Source: Psychrobacter sp. LV10R520-6
GTDB taxonomy: Bacteria > Pseudomonadota > Gammaproteobacteria > Pseudomonadales > Moraxellaceae
Assembly (NCBI RefSeq): GCF_900182925.1
Contig: NZ_LT900024.1
Coordinates: 372,001-436,000 of the forward strand
Length of the DNA stretch: 64,000 bases
Direction: 5' to 3'
How positions within the stretch are numbered: the first letter of the stretch is position 1; each line of letters begins with the position of its first letter. Below the pieces are notes generated by a model. That model worked only from the letters and a program-made list of their open reading frames with translations, had not been told where the DNA came from and did not search any database. A program made the translations under genes and the position numbers. This document shows positions 46,017 through 54,735 of the stretch, one piece after another.

Positions 46017-46628
46017 ATGGGAAAACTGGTTAGTATTGGGGAGGCGGCCAAGCATTTTGGGGTTGCTCAATCGACATTAAGACGTTGGGATGAAGATGGT
46101 ACGTTAGTCGCCAAAAGAACCGAAAATGGTCACAGACGTTATGATTTAAATGAAGTAAGACCACACCCTTTAAATACACCACCAAAATTAGACCGAAAAA
46201 CCATTGCTTATGCTCGTGTTTCAAGTCGTGACCAAAAAGATGACTTGCAGCGCCAAGCGCAGGTTTTGGAACTTTATTGTGCCAAACAAGGTTGGCGTTT
46301 CGAGACAATCACCGATTTTGGTAGTGGTATGAACTATAAGAAGAAAGGCTTAAAAACCCTGCTTGACGACATTCTTGACAACAAAGTCGAGCGACTGGTA
46401 ATCACCCACAAAGACAGACTTTTACGCTTTGGTGCTGAATTGGTGTTTATGCTATGTGAGGCGCGTGATGTTAAGGTGGTCATTATCAATCAAGGCGAGG
46501 AACTTAGTTTTGAGCAAGAATTAGCCCAAGATGTATTAGAGATTATCACTGTATTTTCAGCGAGGCTCTACGGTTCTCGCAGCAAGAAAAATCAAAAACT
46601 AATAGAGGCGGTTAAACAAGTATTATGA
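46017..46628 (+). CDS. tnpA: IS607-family serine recombinase TnpA
   Basis: This 203-residue protein joins a MerR-like helix-turn-helix (SIGEAAKHFGVAQSTLRRWDEDG, about 6-28, read in two parts) to a resolvase domain. The catalytic Ser lies in AYARVSSRDQKDDLQRQ, and DKVERLVITHKDRLLRFG is also typical. It recombines element ends through a circular intermediate. It appears intact. Its stop overlaps the tnpB start. AGAGATAGGG supplies the RBS before the ATG. Confidence 0.93.
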   Translation: MGKLVSIGEAAKHFGVAQSTLRRWDEDGTLVAKRTENGHRRYDLNEVRPHPLNTPPKLDRKTIAYARVSSRDQKDDLQRQAQVLELYCAKQGWRFETITDFGSGMNYKKKGLKTLLDDILDNKVERLVITHKDRLLRFGAELVFMLCEARDVKVVIINQGEELSFEQELAQDVLEIITVFSARLYGSRSKKNQKLIEAVKQVL

Positions 46629-47779
46629 TCCGTGGTCATATCATTGAACTCAAACCAAACAACGTACAGGCGAACCATTTTGCCCGTGCTTGCGGTGTGG
46701 CGCGGAAAGCTTACAACTGGGCCTTGCATGAGTGGCAACGTCAATATAGAGAGGACAAGGCCTACCGTGACGCCTGTTTATTGGCTGGTATTGAGATTGA
46801 TTCCAAAAATCTAAACAGACCCTCACAAGCCAAGCTCAGACGCGAATTGAACGCCATTAAACGTGAGCTATTCCCGTGGATGACGGAAGTGACAAAATGT
46901 GCCCCGCAAGCCGCAATCATGCAACTGGGCGATGCTTATAACAACTTTTTTAAAGGGCTGGCTGAATACCCCGTCACGCGCAAGCGTGGTAAAGACGATA
47001 GATTCAGTCTCTCTAACGACCAATTTGCCATTAAAGGTAAATCCATTCGCATCCCTAATTTAGGCTGGGTGCGCATGAAAGAGGCTTTACGGTTTGACGG
47101 TAAAATAATGGCGGCCACCATCTCTAAGCGCGGCGGGAAATGGTTTGTCAGCGTTGCAGTTGATTTAGACCACAGGGTTAAAAAGATTATCAAGACAGGT
47201 AAAAGCGTTGGTATCGACCTTGGTATTACCGATTTATTAGTTTTATCAGACGGCACCAAAACTAAAGCACCTAAGCCCTTAGCTAAATATTTAAGCAAAT
47301 TAAGAACACTCAATAAAAACCTGAGTCGCACTAAAAAAGGCAGTAAAAACAGAGAAAAGGCGAAAACCAAGCTCTCTCGTTTGCATTATAAGATCAGAGG
47401 TATCAGGCAGGATTCGTTGCACAAAATAACCTCTAGCTTGGTCAGAGAGTTTGATGTGATTGCGATTGAAAGTCTTAATGTCAAAGGCATGGTTAAAAAT
47501 AGAAAGCTGTCACGCGCCATTAGTGATTTGGGTTTCTTTGAATTTAAGCGTCAGCTTATCTATAAAGCCAATGAGCAAGGCAAGGTTGTGAAGTCAGTCG
47601 GTCGTTTTTACCCAAGCTCAAAGACTTGCTCAAACTGCAGTCACATCCTTGGCAAAGATGAATTAACACTAAAGATGCGCGAATGGACGTGTCCTGAGTG
47701 TCAGTCCAAACATGACCGCGATCTCAACGCCAGTATCAATATTTTAAATAACGCGACTGTTATTTTAACAGTCGCATAA
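46625..47779 (+). CDS. tnpB: TnpB, RNA-guided nuclease of the IS607 element
   Basis: This 384-residue TnpB has D in SVGIDLGITDLLVLSDG, E in VIAIESLNVKGM, the final D in HDRDLNASINIL, and the zinc ribbon CSNC...CPEC. All catalytic positions are present. It is not close to either of the other two TnpBs in the window. In IS607 elements TnpB is not the transposase but a guide-RNA nuclease that helps keep the element at its site. It overlaps tnpA by four bases. Confidence 0.92.
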   Translation: MIRGHIIELKPNNVQANHFARACGVARKAYNWALHEWQRQYREDKAYRDACLLAGIEIDSKNLNRPSQAKLRRELNAIKRELFPWMTEVTKCAPQAAIMQLGDAYNNFFKGLAEYPVTRKRGKDDRFSLSNDQFAIKGKSIRIPNLGWVRMKEALRFDGKIMAATISKRGGKWFVSVAVDLDHRVKKIIKTGKSVGIDLGITDLLVLSDGTKTKAPKPLAKYLSKLRTLNKNLSRTKKGSKNREKAKTKLSRLHYKIRGIRQDSLHKITSSLVREFDVIAIESLNVKGMVKNRKLSRAISDLGFFEFKRQLIYKANEQGKVVKSVGRFYPSSKTCSNCSHILGKDELTLKMREWTCPECQSKHDRDLNASINILNNATVILTVA

Positions 47780-48204
47780 CCCCGCTCATTGGTCGGTGAG
47801 TTCCATCGCCAATTAAAAAAGTCTGTGGAGTCGTAGTCAGTCTAAGTCTCAAACGAGAGGTAGCGCATGGCATTGAAGCAGAAAGAAAATTTTAAATCTA
47901 GCTAGTTAGATATATTTAGTGAGATTTGAGTAATATTTTTGGAACGGTTATAGTTATCGAATGGTTGTTTTTTACTAATTTGTTGATAGAACAGATTTGA
48001 ATGTAGTACAGGATGCTAAAAAAGGTCTTGTGCTGTTTTTTATTGTGGGCGTTCTTCAATACTTGTCTAAGTTATTGCTCTCAATAGCCAATCGCACGTT
48101 ACTATGAGTGCCTCTCTTTTATGTTAAATCGACTATACAAGCCATTTCGGAATTTATTGATTTAAAGCTCTTATTTGTAACTCTATAGGTAAGGTATAAC
48201 TACT
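47780..48204 (+). ncRNA. IS607 3' tail (omega RNA region) and partial repeat copy F
   Basis: From 47,780 to about 47,905 the sequence has CTCA...TGAG and other small pairings and ends with GGCATTGAAGCAG, as expected of an omega RNA tail. At 48,094-48,137 the right third of the ~145-bp repeat appears (GCACGTTACTATGAG...CTCTCTTTTAT...GACTATA), with its left part missing. Nothing else was seen. Confidence 0.5.
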
Positions 48205-49095
48205 ATGAAACCAATTTTAACATTAGCATTGTTGCCAAGTTTGCTGATGGTCAGTGTCGCGTTAAGTGCTTGCCAAAACTCTTCTTCATCTACTGAGAAT
48301 GAGGTAGAAGCTGCTGATACGGCCAGCGAGACCACTGATACCACTTTAACCCCTAACGTAATAGCAGATGAGGCTATGAAAGCTGAGCAGACCGCTGAGC
48401 AGCAGATGATTAATAGCCTTGCTCGCCACCGTTGGACATTAGATACTGCAACTGATAGCACCTCCCAACCACTATCTTTATTAACGACTATCAAAGATCA
48501 AATCACATTGAATTTTAACAAGTATCAAGGCCAAAACACTATCAGCTATAGTGTCGGCTGTAATACCATGAGCGCCACTTATAACCTACAGGGTCACACT
48601 TTAACTGCCGAAGAGAGTATGGGCACCAGAATGTCATGTGGCGATCTTAATACGGCCGAAAACCGCTTAAATAAGCTGATATATGGCGATAGTCAGCTAA
48701 GTTTAGTAAAGGGTGAGAAGCCAATGTTGACACAAGTCACAGGTGATTCGACTACTTTGGTTTGGAAGGGTAGGCTAACTGCGAAAGCGAAGTATAATAC
48801 CAAAGGTGAGACTATGTTTTGGGCCGTAAGTTCTGAAACTAAACCTTGTGCCGATAACGGTGCAAAAATGTGCCTGCAAGTGAAGCCCGTCACTTATGAT
48901 GATCAAGGTATAAAAACCAGCGAAGGTGAATGGGCGCTGTTTACAGGCACTATAGATGGCTATCAGCATGACAGCACACAGGAAGAGGTGCTGCGTTTGC
49001 AGCGTTATAATTTAGACACCGATGATATATCAGAAGAAGGCTCTGATGCAGAATATGCCTACGTGTTAGATACCGTGATCGAAAATAACACTTAA
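48205..49095 (+). CDS. Lipoprotein with META and DUF4377 domains
   Basis: This 296-residue protein has a lipoprotein signal (LMVSVALSAC, lipid on Cys22) and an acidic Ser/Thr linker. A META (HslJ-like) domain lies at about 78-165 with SYSVGCNTMSATYNL and GTRMSCGDL, and a C-terminal DUF4377-like domain carries VKPVTYDDQG and WALFTGTIDGYQH. HslJ relatives are linked to heat and novobiocin resistance, but the function here is unknown. It should sit in the outer or inner membrane facing the periplasm. It stands alone, with the IS607 tail upstream. Confidence 0.78.
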   Translation: MKPILTLALLPSLLMVSVALSACQNSSSSTENEVEAADTASETTDTTLTPNVIADEAMKAEQTAEQQMINSLARHRWTLDTATDSTSQPLSLLTTIKDQITLNFNKYQGQNTISYSVGCNTMSATYNLQGHTLTAEESMGTRMSCGDLNTAENRLNKLIYGDSQLSLVKGEKPMLTQVTGDSTTLVWKGRLTAKAKYNTKGETMFWAVSSETKPCADNGAKMCLQVKPVTYDDQGIKTSEGEWALFTGTIDGYQHDSTQEEVLRLQRYNLDTDDISEEGSDAEYAYVLDTVIENNT

Positions 49096-49155
49096 GTTAC
49101 TATCCTGTTTTTAACATACAGAGTCCAAAAGACAGCAAGCTGAGTATGTACAACC

Positions 49156-49740
49156 TTAACGTCGATTATTTAAGTCTTCTTCTGTTAAACGCCAACGGCC
49201 TTTTTTCTTAGTGGCACCACGTCCGCTCATACCACTGTTAAGCAGCAGCTTATTCATAGAGTGGCTTGAATGTGCGTGACAGATTGCGCAGGCAAGACCG
49301 TCGGCGGCATCTTCTTGGGGTACCACATCCAGCGCTAGTATTCGGCAGACCATTTCTTGAACTTGTTCTTTGGCCGCCGCGCCATAGCCACAAACCGCTT
49401 GTTTGATTTGGCGCGCGGTATATTCTGAGACCTCTAAATCCAATGCCACTAAAGCGGCAATGGCTGCGCCTCGTGCTTGCCCCAGCTTAAGGGCAGAGTC
49501 CGGGTTTGCTGCCATAAATACTTGTTCAACAGCGGTATAAATAGGTTCATCAGAATATTTCATATGATGTTGAGCAATGCGAGTTAAGCCATTAAAAATG
49601 CGCTTAAGACGCTCAGGCATCTCTTTGGTTTCTGTGCGAATAGTGCCAGCATCAATGTACGTCAGCTTATCCCCCGTTTGTTGGATAATGCCATAACCAG
49701 TCATACGCGAGCCGGGGTCAATTCCGATAATAATTGCCAT
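49156..49740 (-). CDS. ruvC: Holliday junction resolvase RuvC
   Basis: This 194-residue RNase H-fold nuclease has [16 protein letters not shown] (catalytic Asp8), [24 protein letters not shown], and [12 protein letters not shown] with the last acidic residue. RuvC cuts Holliday junctions symmetrically with RuvAB. The length is slightly above the usual 173 because of a basic tail ([17 protein letters not shown]). ruvA and ruvB are not adjacent here. It diverges from fxsA with 180 bases between. Confidence 0.96.
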   Translation of the reverse strand: MAIIIGIDPGSRMTGYGIIQQTGDKLTYIDAGTIRTETKEMPERLKRIFNGLTRIAQHHMKYSDEPIYTAVEQVFMAANPDSALKLGQARGAAIAALVALDLEVSEYTARQIKQAVCGYGAAAKEQVQEMVCRILALDVVPQEDAADGLACAICHAHSSHSMNKLLLNSGMSGRGATKKKGRWRLTEEDLNNRR

Positions 49741-49920
49741 AGTATTCCGTTTCAGTATTCCATGTTGCTGCTATATGCTTTTTTAGCTTAAAAAACAGCC
49801 GTAAGTTTGATAGTATAACAAGCCATCCCCATATAGATCATAAGTTAAGCATTTTAATTTGCTTAACATTTAATTCTTAGCTTTAATATTACTAGTTTTA
49901 ATTTTATAGGACGACACTTT

Positions 49921-50550
49921 ATGGGTCAGATAGTTGGTATTGCCATCGTTTGGTTTATTATCGAGATGCTGCTGTGGTATTTGATTGCCCAGTTTGTTAG
50001 TGGCTGGTGGGTATTCATTTGGTTTATTATCGCCGCTGTTATTGGTATTTCCTTTATTCGCAAAGGTATGGCCGCTCTTAATCCTATGGCGCAGCAAATG
50101 AAAGCGGGCGGAATGACCAACCCTTCGGCGCGGCCGCAAGAGTCGACCATGATCAAAAGTGTTGCGGTGGCGGCGGCAGGTATTCTACTGCTTATCCCAG
50201 GGGTAATTAGTGATTTGCTCGCGTTACTGGTGGTATTACCGCCTGTGCAAAAGAAGCTGAAAGACATTGCCAATAACTATGTTATGAATAATCAGCAAAA
50301 AATGATGGAAATGATGGCCAAGCAGATGGGTGGGCAAATGGGCGGACAAAATCCATTTGGCGGCGCTGGTGGCATGGGCGGACAAAACCCATTCGGTGGA
50401 GCAGGTGATATGGGCAACCAAAATCCTTTTGGTAAACAGCAAAAAAGCCCATTTGGTGATGTTTTTAAACAGCATACGACTGTTGACGGTACCGCTAAAA
50501 ACATCCCTAAAGATGTGAAAAATATTACTAAATCTGCCAATGATGAGTAG
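49921..50550 (+). CDS. fxsA: FxsA-family membrane protein
   Basis: This 209-residue protein has membrane helices at about 3-18, 24-42 and 78-103, with the family's GWWVFIWFIIAAVIGISFIRKG and ILLLIPGVISDLLALLVVLPP. The C-terminal third is Gly/Asn/Phe-rich with repeated GGQNPFGGAG units. In E. coli FxsA limits exclusion of phage T7 by plasmid F when overproduced; the cellular role is unclear. AGGACG precedes the ATG. A terminator stem follows about 100 bases after the stop. Confidence 0.85.
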   Translation: MGQIVGIAIVWFIIEMLLWYLIAQFVSGWWVFIWFIIAAVIGISFIRKGMAALNPMAQQMKAGGMTNPSARPQESTMIKSVAVAAAGILLLIPGVISDLLALLVVLPPVQKKLKDIANNYVMNNQQKMMEMMAKQMGGQMGGQNPFGGAGGMGGQNPFGGAGDMGNQNPFGKQQKSPFGDVFKQHTTVDGTAKNIPKDVKNITKSANDE

Positions 50551-50650
50551 CTTGTAGTTTTAGTAAAGTGGCGACTAACGTGAACAAAGCTTTCGTTATT
50601 TATTAGTCGCCTGGTTTTTTTAACCACTATGGTTTGGTTAAAATTGACAT

Positions 50651-50690
50651 AAAAAAAGGCCCCTTTTGTCATTGACGAAAGGGGCCTTTT
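50651..50690. terminator. Bidirectional terminator after fxsA
   Basis: GGCCCCTTT (50658-50666) pairs with AAAGGGGCC (50678-50686), flanked by A-run and T-run. It can end fxsA and the small minus-strand ORF at 50,702. Confidence 0.9.
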
Positions 50691-50701
50691 AGTGATGATA
50701 A

Positions 50702-50893
50702 CTAAAATTGGTTAGCATCGAAATTAACAACCGGAGTGCCGCCGTAAGATGGTGACCCATGAACCGTGAAGTTCAGGGCGGATACGTCATCACCTCGGTA
50801 GGTTTCCTGAAACACCGCAAGCGGTGCAGGCATACACAATGAAGCAATAGGTAGCGTATCCAGGTATAACGTTATCGGCTCAGGGAATAACAT
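50702..50893 (-). CDS. Small hypothetical protein
   Basis: A 63-codon frame reads MLFPEPITLYLDTLPIASLC and ends TPVVNFDANQF. It is not recognised. In its favour are the lack of any gene on the other strand and a strong terminator 12 bases after its stop. Against it, GGAG is 13 bases before the ATG, which is far. It may be the 3' part of a decayed longer gene: an overlapping frame just upstream starts with a lipobox-like LASGC but closes after about 11 codons. Confidence 0.35.
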   Translation of the reverse strand: MLFPEPITLYLDTLPIASLCMPAPLAVFQETYRGDDVSALNFTVHGSPSYGGTPVVNFDANQF

Positions 50894-51164
50894 CCACTAG
50901 CCAACACTCCAGAATAAATCTATATTAACTAATGAAATCACTGATTGCAAGTTTGCTTTACAGATTTACACGTCATATTAATAATCATTTTATTTTTAAT
51001 TTATAAGGGGTAAAAGTAACAGGTGAAAGTAACAGGTGAAAGTACTAAGAATATGCTTAAAAATGTCGAGTTTTCGGCTATTTTGAGATTTGTGGTAGTA
51101 TAGAGGGCTTTCATCATCCTACTATAGCACTATAGGCGTTCATTCACTTGAGGAGCGGTAATCT

Positions 51165-52808
51165 ATGACCAGTATGCAGCAACAATCAGAGTCACTTAAC
51201 GACAGTCAGGCCCAGCCTAATAATAAGCAGAATAAAAAAGTGCCGCATGTCTTAATGATATTGGACGGCTTTGGGCATCGTGAAGACGAAAAAGACAATG
51301 CCATCGTTGCCGCCAATATGCCAAATTTAGATAAGATTTATCAGCAATATCCGCACGGGCTGATTTCAGCATCAGGAGAAGATGTGGGTCTACCAGAGGG
51401 ACAGTTCGGTAACTCAGAAGTCGGGCATATGAACCTAGGCGCCGGTCGTGTTCTCTATCAAGATTCAACTCGTATCTCAAGTGAACTTGTTGACCGTGAG
51501 TTCTATAAAAACGAAGCGTTAGTGGGCGCAGTGAACGCGGCTAATGAGTTGGGCGGCAATGTGCATATTATGGGTTTATTGTCTGATGGCGGCGTCCATT
51601 CGCATCAAGACCATATCGAAGCCATGTGTCACTCAGCACTAGTTCATGGTGCAAAAAAAGTCTTTGTCCATTGTTTTTTAGATGGTCGCGATACCCCGCC
51701 TAAGTCTTCGGATAAATATATTAATCGGTTGCGTGAATATGTGAACAAGCTCAATGCCCACTATGAAGGTCGGGTGCAGATTGCTAGTATCATTGGGCGC
51801 TACTATGCGATGGATCGTGACAATCGTTGGGACCGAGTGCAAAAAGCTTATGAATTAATTACCGAAGGTAAAGCGGATCGTCTATCAACCCGTGCCGATG
51901 GAGCGGTCCAAGCGGCCTATAAAGCGCGTGAGACCGATGAATTTATTAGTCCTACTGTTGTGATTGGACGAGACGAGACGCCCTATACCGTTAACGATAA
52001 TGATGCGCTGATTTTTATGAACTTTCGTGCTGACCGTGCTCGTGAGCTTGCGCAAGCGTTCGTCTTACCAGATCATGAGTTTTCAGGTTTTGCCCGTCAT
52101 AAACGTCCTAAACTTGCGGCCTTTGTGATGTTGACTAAGTACTCAGATGTTTTAGCCGATAATGCGAAGACCAGTATTGCCTATTATCCAGCGTCATTGA
52201 GCAATACGCTGGGCGAGTACTTGCAGGATAAAGGTAAAACGCAGCTGCGTATCGCTGAGACTGAAAAGTATGCTCACGTGACGTTCTTCTTTAGCGGCGG
52301 TCGCGAGGCAGAATATGAAGGAGAGGAGCGTATCTTAGTACCGTCTCCTGATGTGGCGACTTATGACTTACAACCTGAAATGAGCGCCTCTGAAGTGACC
52401 GATAAACTGGTAGCAGCTATTGAGTCAGGCAAACACGACGTATTGATCGTGAACTATGCGAATGGTGATATGGTCGGACACACGGGTATCTTTGATGCGG
52501 CGGTGCAAGCAGTAGAAGCGCTAGATGTGTGTGTGGGTCGAATTGAGACCGCAGTACGCGCAGCTGGTGGCGATATGTTGATTACTGCCGATCATGGCAA
52601 CTGTGAGCAAATGCAAGATTACGACAGTGGTCAGGTACATACCCAACATACCACTGAGCATGTGCCCTTGATTTATATCGGTAAGCAAAAGGTACAAGTA
52701 CGTAGCGGCGGTAAGCTTAGCGACGTGGCACCTACCATTTTGGCACTGATGAATATTGAGCCACCAGCTGAGATGACTGGAGAAAATTTACTCATTCCAG
52801 TTTCTTAA
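51165..52808 (+). CDS. gpmI: 2,3-bisphosphoglycerate-independent phosphoglycerate mutase
   Basis: This 547-residue enzyme has Asp34 in LMILDGFGH, the phosphorylated Ser84 in [30 protein letters not shown] and the metal site [10 protein letters not shown]. It interconverts 3- and 2-phosphoglycerate with Mn2+ in glycolysis. The N-terminus has an extra ~25-residue Gln/Asn-rich leader before [19 protein letters not shown] supplies the RBS. In several relatives an envC-like gene follows; here the next gene is directly the S41 protease. A moderate hairpin at 52,859-52,887 may end the transcript. Confidence 0.96.
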   Translation: MTSMQQQSESLNDSQAQPNNKQNKKVPHVLMILDGFGHREDEKDNAIVAANMPNLDKIYQQYPHGLISASGEDVGLPEGQFGNSEVGHMNLGAGRVLYQDSTRISSELVDREFYKNEALVGAVNAANELGGNVHIMGLLSDGGVHSHQDHIEAMCHSALVHGAKKVFVHCFLDGRDTPPKSSDKYINRLREYVNKLNAHYEGRVQIASIIGRYYAMDRDNRWDRVQKAYELITEGKADRLSTRADGAVQAAYKARETDEFISPTVVIGRDETPYTVNDNDALIFMNFRADRARELAQAFVLPDHEFSGFARHKRPKLAAFVMLTKYSDVLADNAKTSIAYYPASLSNTLGEYLQDKGKTQLRIAETEKYAHVTFFFSGGREAEYEGEERILVPSPDVATYDLQPEMSASEVTDKLVAAIESGKHDVLIVNYANGDMVGHTGIFDAAVQAVEALDVCVGRIETAVRAAGGDMLITADHGNCEQMQDYDSGQVHTQHTTEHVPLIYIGKQKVQVRSGGKLSDVAPTILALMNIEPPAEMTGENLLIPVS

Positions 52809-52858
52809 TGACATAGCCTTAAATTTATTTCAAAGTTTTGGCTAATAGCTTATAAAGG

Positions 52859-52887
52859 AAGGGAAAGGCAGTAATTGTTTTTCCCTT
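52859..52887 (+). terminator. Weak terminator after gpmI
   Basis: AAGGGAAA (52859-52866) pairs with TTTCCCTT (52880-52887), followed by TCTTAT. The T-run is partly inside the stem. Confidence 0.5.
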
Positions 52888-53049
52888 TCTTATACAATAG
52901 GTTTTGTCCAATTCACTTTTAATACTGTTAATAGTAATACTGCCACTTGCAATACTATCCTAGTGATTAACATCCTCTTAATGCTATCTTATACTCTATC
53001 ACTTGCATATAATCTTATGACAATAAGCTTATATGCTTTCCTATTTTAG

Positions 53050-54567
53050 ATGAGTCCTTTTATGCGTCTATCAGCTTTTAAACGACCAAACAAACTGGTT
53101 ATACCAGTAGCTATAAAGCCTGCTGTTTTTAAGCCTGCGTTTATGATTGCTCTGCTTGGGATAGGTAGCGTCAGCTTGTACGCTCAAGCGGCTACTATAA
53201 CGCCTGTCGATACTAGTGCCAGCAGCCCCACAGCAGGTATACAGCTTATCAGTCTAAAAAGTGATGAAGTCCCGTCATCGAATGAGGCTGATAATTTAAC
53301 GGATATAGCCGAAGGATTAGATGCTGCTGACCAGACTGATGATTGGATAGATAACGTACCTGATGCGAGCGCTGTAACTGATGATCTAGACTACAATAAT
53401 TCAAATGATATAAATACTGATATTCCAGCTGAGGTCGCCCACGTCTCTTTGAAAGCGATTTCACCTGAGACCCTAAAGACCTTTGTCGCGGTGGTGGACC
53501 TAGTTCGGCGTGAGTACGTTGATGCAGTCAATGATGAAGAGTTGTTCAATAATGCTATGAGTGGCTTGCTGACCAAGCTTGATAGTCATGCCGAGTTTTT
53601 AGATGCTGAAGCTTATGATAATCTACGCGCTTTTACTCAAGGTGATGTCGGTGATGTCGGGCTGACAGCCACTTATCAACCAGAGGTAGGATATTGGGTC
53701 ATTACCGATGTGATTACTGATTCGCCTGCTGATAAAAAAGGTATCGCTGTTGGTGATTATTTGCATCAAATTGATGAGTTCAAGCTTGATGACAATAAGC
53801 AATCCAATGATGTTAAGCAGTTGCTCACCGGTATTGCAGGTACGCAAGTCGATATTATTACCTCAAAAGCAGGTCGCCGTAAACATACCACTACTTTGCA
53901 ACGTAATAATAACCATCCTCAAATTATTGAGACGCGTCTTGTTGATGGTATTGCTATTGTTAAATTACCGGCCTTTCAAAATAACAGCCGTGAACAAATC
54001 TTACAGAGCCTGATCAGTCTAAATGCTCCGGTTTCAGGTATATTATTAGATATGCGGAATAATCCAGGCGGCGTTCTGGCTTCAGCGGTACAAATAGCCA
54101 GCTTGTTTATGACGGATACCGATGTGGTAAAAGTAAAAGGTCGCCAAAGTCCCCTGCAAACCTTGTCTACCCAAGGCACTGCAGTACTTAAACCTCTGCC
54201 GGTTGTCATCCTACAGAATCGCTATTCAGCATCAGCAGCAGAAGTGTTGGCAAGCAGTTTACAGGCACAAAAGCGTGCGACTATTGTAGGCGAGGTCAGT
54301 TACGGCAAAGGGTCAGTACAATCAGTAATACCGCTTAATGAGGAACAAGCGGTCAAGTTAACGGTCGCCCATTACCTAACAGCTGCGGGTAAAAAGATAG
54401 ATAGAATCGGTGTACAGCCTGATATAACTTTATCGGGTAGTGAGAATACGTGGGAGCAGCAGGCGCTCGATCTATTACGCCAGCAAGAGCGCCCTTCGGG
54501 CATACGCTTTGTGAAAAAGGATACTTCAAAAGCAAGTGCTGTTGAAAAATCGATATTGAGTAACTAG
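53050..54567 (+). CDS. ctpA: C-terminal processing protease (S41 family, CtpA/Prc-like)
   Basis: This 505-residue protein has an N-terminal membrane/signal segment (FMIALLGIGSVSLYAQA), an acidic low-complexity stretch to about 125, and a PDZ domain at about 200-290 (TDSPADKKGIAVGDYLHQID). The S41 catalytic region follows with RYSASAAEVLASS (nucleophile Ser393 or Ser395) and the lysine dyad partner in EVSYGKGSVQS (K420). It trims periplasmic proteins from their C-termini, including peptidoglycan hydrolases in better-studied species. The start could also be M5. It follows gpmI by 241 bases. An acidic N-terminal insert is an oddity. Confidence 0.92.
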   Translation: MSPFMRLSAFKRPNKLVIPVAIKPAVFKPAFMIALLGIGSVSLYAQAATITPVDTSASSPTAGIQLISLKSDEVPSSNEADNLTDIAEGLDAADQTDDWIDNVPDASAVTDDLDYNNSNDINTDIPAEVAHVSLKAISPETLKTFVAVVDLVRREYVDAVNDEELFNNAMSGLLTKLDSHAEFLDAEAYDNLRAFTQGDVGDVGLTATYQPEVGYWVITDVITDSPADKKGIAVGDYLHQIDEFKLDDNKQSNDVKQLLTGIAGTQVDIITSKAGRRKHTTTLQRNNNHPQIIETRLVDGIAIVKLPAFQNNSREQILQSLISLNAPVSGILLDMRNNPGGVLASAVQIASLFMTDTDVVKVKGRQSPLQTLSTQGTAVLKPLPVVILQNRYSASAAEVLASSLQAQKRATIVGEVSYGKGSVQSVIPLNEEQAVKLTVAHYLTAAGKKIDRIGVQPDITLSGSENTWEQQALDLLRQQERPSGIRFVKKDTSKASAVEKSILSN

Positions 54568-54735
54568 GGCGTAATAGTTTTTTAATAAAAAATGATGTTT
54601 AATAAAAATTGATATTCAATAAAGAAGCTTAGTCATAAACTTCAATACTCTAATGTCCATAAATTAATACCCGTAACCCAATAACAGAGTCTGTTTAAAG
54701 CATTATTAACAGAGTTATAATCTTTTGGCCAAACA

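Larger units (their letters stand above)
46017..47905 (+). mobile_element. IS607-family element
   Basis: It carries the serine recombinase tnpA and tnpB, overlapping by ATGA. The right end is placed near 47,905, after a structured tail ending GGCATTGAAGCAG; both exact ends are unknown because IS607 elements lack terminal inverted repeats and make little or no duplication. Confidence 0.8.
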
